64,000 nucleotides of DNA from Marmoricola sp. Lineage in GTDB: Bacteria > Actinomycetota > Actinomycetes > Propionibacteriales > Nocardioidaceae. The stretch is taken from assembly GCA_025964775.1 (NCBI GenBank), contig JAOPYE010000014.1:171992-235991 (forward strand), in the 5' to 3' direction. Shown here piece after piece: positions 61,981-64,000 of this stretch. Numbering within the stretch: position 1 is the stretch's first letter; every line of letters starts with the position of its first letter. Both the position numbers and the translations under genes were made by a program. The notes below the pieces were generated by a model that did no database searches, was not told the origin of the DNA, and saw only the letters and a program-made list of their open reading frames with translations.

Positions 61981-62964
61981 ATGCATGTATCTCCGCTGGT
62001 CTGGTGGCTCACCATCGGCATCACCAGCGCCCTGCTGCTCTTCGACGTCATCGTCATCGGGCGCCGACCGCACGAGCCGACCCGTCGCGAGGTGACCCTT
62101 GCCCTGGCCGTGTTCATCGGCCTCGCGGTCGCCTTCGGCATCGGCGTGTGGCTCGTGTCGGGCCAGAAGTACGGCACCGAGTTCTTTGCCGGCTGGCTGA
62201 CCGAGTACTCGCTCTCGGTCGACAACCTGTTCATCTTCCTGATCATCATGAGCCGGTTCGGCGTACCCCGGGCCTTCCAGCAGTCGGCCCTGCTCATCGG
62301 GATCGTCATCGCCCTGGTCATGCGGGGGGTCTTCATCGCGGTCGGGGCCGCCGCGATCAACAATTTCAGCTGGGTCTTCTACCTCTTCGGACTGTTCCTG
62401 ATCTGGACTGCGATGAAGCTGGCCCGCGAGGGCGCGCACGACGGCGGCGAGTACGAGCAGAACGGCCTGATCACGTGGGTCGAGAAGCGGCTCCCGGCAA
62501 CCTCGCAGTGGCACGGGACGAAGTCGTTCGTCAGCATCAACGGCAGACGCCTGATCACGCCGATGTTCATCGTCGTGATCGCGCTCGGTACCACCGACCT
62601 GCTGTTCGCCCTCGACTCGATCCCGGCGATCTACGGCCTCACCAAGGAGCCGTACCTGGTGATGACGGCTAACATCTTCGCGCTGATGGGCCTGCGCCAG
62701 CTCTACTTCCTGATCGGCGGGCTTCTCGAGCGCCTGGTCTACCTGTCCTACGGGCTGGCGGTCCTGCTCGGCTTCATCGGCGTGAAGCTGATCCTGCACG
62801 CGCTGCACGGCAACGAGCTGCCGTTCGTCAACGGCGGCCACCACGTCGGCTGGGCGCCGGACATTCCGATCTGGGTCTCGCTCACGGTGATCGTGGGCGT
62901 CCTGGCGATCACGACCGTGCTGAGCCTGATCCGGTCCGGTGTGACCCAGGACTCTGGACGATAA
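61981..62964 (+). CDS. TerC-family membrane protein
   Basis: A 327-residue protein with about nine hydrophobic segments. EYSLSVDNLFIFLIIMSRFGVP near 77-98 and GTTDLLFALDSIPAIYGLT near 203-221 carry the paired acidic residues of the TerC/Alx family, which exports Mn2+ co-translationally in studied bacteria. The start ATG 61981 (MHVSPLVWWLTI) is preferred to 61966. No ter operon partners are near. Confidence 0.87.
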   Translation: MHVSPLVWWLTIGITSALLLFDVIVIGRRPHEPTRREVTLALAVFIGLAVAFGIGVWLVSGQKYGTEFFAGWLTEYSLSVDNLFIFLIIMSRFGVPRAFQQSALLIGIVIALVMRGVFIAVGAAAINNFSWVFYLFGLFLIWTAMKLAREGAHDGGEYEQNGLITWVEKRLPATSQWHGTKSFVSINGRRLITPMFIVVIALGTTDLLFALDSIPAIYGLTKEPYLVMTANIFALMGLRQLYFLIGGLLERLVYLSYGLAVLLGFIGVKLILHALHGNELPFVNGGHHVGWAPDIPIWVSLTVIVGVLAITTVLSLIRSGVTQDSGR

Positions 62965-63011
62965 CGGACGAATCGCCCTAACCGATCCCGGCTTCGCTCG
63001 TTGTCCCTGTC

Positions 63012-63629
63012 ATGGAATGGATAAGACACCGCCCCACCCTCGCCAAAGCAGCCGGAGGGGTCGCCGTACTCCTCGTGCTCGTGGTGTTGGCGGTCCTTCT
63101 CCACAAGTCCAGCCCGCCCCCGGTGTCGGCCCCGCCTGCTGCGCCGTACCCGACGCAGCCGACCCGTGCGCCTGTCGACGCGCTGCCGACGGTCTCGCCG
63201 AGCGCGACGCCGAGCACGTTCTCCGGCCTCACCAGCAAGCAGTACAACAGCGCGCTGGCCAACTTCGGCAAGGGCTTCAGCTCAGGCTTCACCTCGGGCA
63301 CCCTCAACATGCCCGGACTCCAGGGCGGCAGCGTGTACCGGTACCTGCCCAAGCACCACGTGGTCATGACGATCACCAGTGACCAGCCGATCGGCACCAT
63401 CGGCTACGAGGTCCCGACCAGCCTGCACAACTCCTCCGGCATCGTGAAGAACGTCGGCACCCACTGGAGCCTGGCGACCACGGCGTACGGCAGCCCCGAC
63501 TACGCCCAGCTCTTCATGCAGGCAGGAGCCCGCGGCTTCCCCGTCACCTGCACGATCACCGTGGACGGCCGGGTCACCGAGCACCGCTCGACCGAAGGGC
63601 CCTACGGCCAGCTCATCTGCCAGGGGTAA
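63012..63629 (+). CDS. MmpS-like membrane-anchored protein
   Basis: A 205-residue protein with one N-terminal transmembrane helix (AGGVAVLLVLVVLAVLLH), a Pro/Thr/Ser linker to about residue 70 and an extracytoplasmic beta-rich domain (VVMTITSDQPIGTIGYEVP ... CTITVDGRVTEHRSTEGPYGQLICQ). The two cysteines and immunoglobulin-like pattern recall MmpS transport accessory proteins, but no MmpL gene is in the window. Start ATG 63012. Confidence 0.6.
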   Translation: MEWIRHRPTLAKAAGGVAVLLVLVVLAVLLHKSSPPPVSAPPAAPYPTQPTRAPVDALPTVSPSATPSTFSGLTSKQYNSALANFGKGFSSGFTSGTLNMPGLQGGSVYRYLPKHHVVMTITSDQPIGTIGYEVPTSLHNSSGIVKNVGTHWSLATTAYGSPDYAQLFMQAGARGFPVTCTITVDGRVTEHRSTEGPYGQLICQG

Positions 63630-63637
63630 CGCTGGCG

Positions 63638-63705
63638 GGTTTCGACAAGCTCAACCACCGGGGCTGAGTCTCAGGCAACCACCGTCGGTTGAGCCTGTCG
63701 AAACC
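63638..63705. repeat. REP-like inverted pair between convergent genes
   Basis: Arms GGTTTCGACAAGCTCAACC (63638-63656) and GGTTGAGCCTGTCGAAACC (63687-63705) are complementary at 18 of 19 positions. The structure fills the gap between the MmpS-like stop and the acs stop and abuts the latter. It probably acts as a bidirectional terminator or mRNA 3'-end stabiliser and belongs to the same REP-like family as the units in dnaX. Confidence 0.65.
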
Positions 63706-64000
63706 TCAATCCTCGCTGCTCGTTGCCATCCCCTTGCCGATGAGGTCCATGACGGTGGAGTCGGCCAGGGTGGTGACGTCGCCGATGTCGCGGTGTTCGG
63801 CGACGTCGCGGAGCAGTCGGCGCATGATCTTTCCGGAGCGGGTCTTGGGGAGTTCGGCGACGATCATGATCTCGCTGGGTTTGGCGATGGCGCCGATCTC
63901 GTGGGCGACGTGGTCGCGGAGTTCCTTGACGATGTCGGTGCCGCCGTCTCCGGCCCCGTCTTTGGTGGCACTGTCGCGGAGGATGACGAAGGCGACGGGG
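63706..64000 (-). CDS. acs: Acetyl-CoA synthetase, C-terminal part
   Basis: About 98 C-terminal residues of an AMP-forming acyl-CoA synthetase, with the rest beyond the right edge. [19 protein letters not shown] contains the catalytic, acetylation-regulated lysine, and [17 protein letters not shown] is typical of acetyl-CoA synthetases. Acs at this place matches the mycobacterial order (Rv3667). The frame ends ATSSED and stop at 63706-63708. Confidence 0.88.
   Translation of the reverse strand, partial: PVAFVILRDSATKDGAGDGGTDIVKELRDHVAHEIGAIAKPSEIMIVAELPKTRSGKIMRRLLRDVAEHRDIGDVTTLADSTVMDLIGKGMATSSED

Overview
The window is high-GC DNA from an actinobacterium, most likely a member of the Nocardioidaceae such as Nocardioides. 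The evidence is a whiB-family regulator, an F420-type luciferase-like oxidoreductase, several TAnnnT -10 boxes lying about 7 bases before a start codon (leaderless transcripts), and a right third whose gene order follows the mycobacterial ponA2-whiB4-ArsA ATPases-RidA-MBL-crp-nth-tlpA-nudix-marP-acs block. The assignment comes from recalled families and gene order; no database search was possible.

1-14.5 kb is chromosomal metabolic and envelope content. It holds the end of a TetR-type regulator, a secreted NodB deacetylase, and a minus-strand operon (steroid-dehydrogenase-like flavoprotein, aminotransferase, MOSC protein) with a KstR-like operator in front. Next come a CPA1-type antiporter, a SnoaL-like protein, a LytR_C pair, an EphD-like hydrolase/SDR gene pair, an LLM oxidoreductase, a MurJ-like flippase, a small secreted Cys-containing protein, a cupin, and a two-repeat protein broken by a frameshift.

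14.58-28.68 kb is an integrated mobilizable element of about 14 kb inserted in a tRNA-Ser(GGA) gene. The displaced native 3' end of the tRNA is at the left and the restored chimeric tRNA at the right. It carries a DUF5343 gene; an operon of MobF relaxase, DprA-like and ComF-like phosphoribosyltransferase genes; an excisionase and tyrosine integrase; a frameshifted nuclease-like gene; and a restriction-modification-like cassette. The cassette has a divergent DNA methyltransferase, two C-box-like operator repeats, a C-protein-type regulator, a PD-(D/E)xK-like protein with a HEAT-like tail, and a DUF1643 gene. This element is the most promising place for an undescribed system.

28.7-45.5 kb returns to the core chromosome: SRP RNA, a CPA2 antiporter, DUF2252, dnaX-ybaB-recR-DUF5063, ppnP, lysC-asd, a Pro/Ala-rich membrane protein, a MarR/hydrolase divergent pair, a phosphotransferase and a PucR regulator. 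An IS481-family insertion sequence sits against the 3' end of tRNA-Pro(CGG) with a 15-bp target duplication. A metallophosphoesterase and a GatB/YqeY protein follow.

45.5-64 kb is the mycobacterium-like syntenic block: a PASTA-containing bifunctional PBP, WhiB4/WblA, paired ArsA-type ATPases, a 3-oxoacid CoA-transferase pair, DUF4177/RidA/NUDIX/MBL, an AbiEi-DUF559-like protein, Crp, Nth, a TlpA-like lipoprotein, a NUDIX CoA pyrophosphatase, MarP protease, a holin-like protein, NhaA, TerC, an MmpS-like protein and the C-terminus of acetyl-CoA synthetase. REP-like sequences recur between genes and, unusually, inside the dnaX and scoA reading frames.
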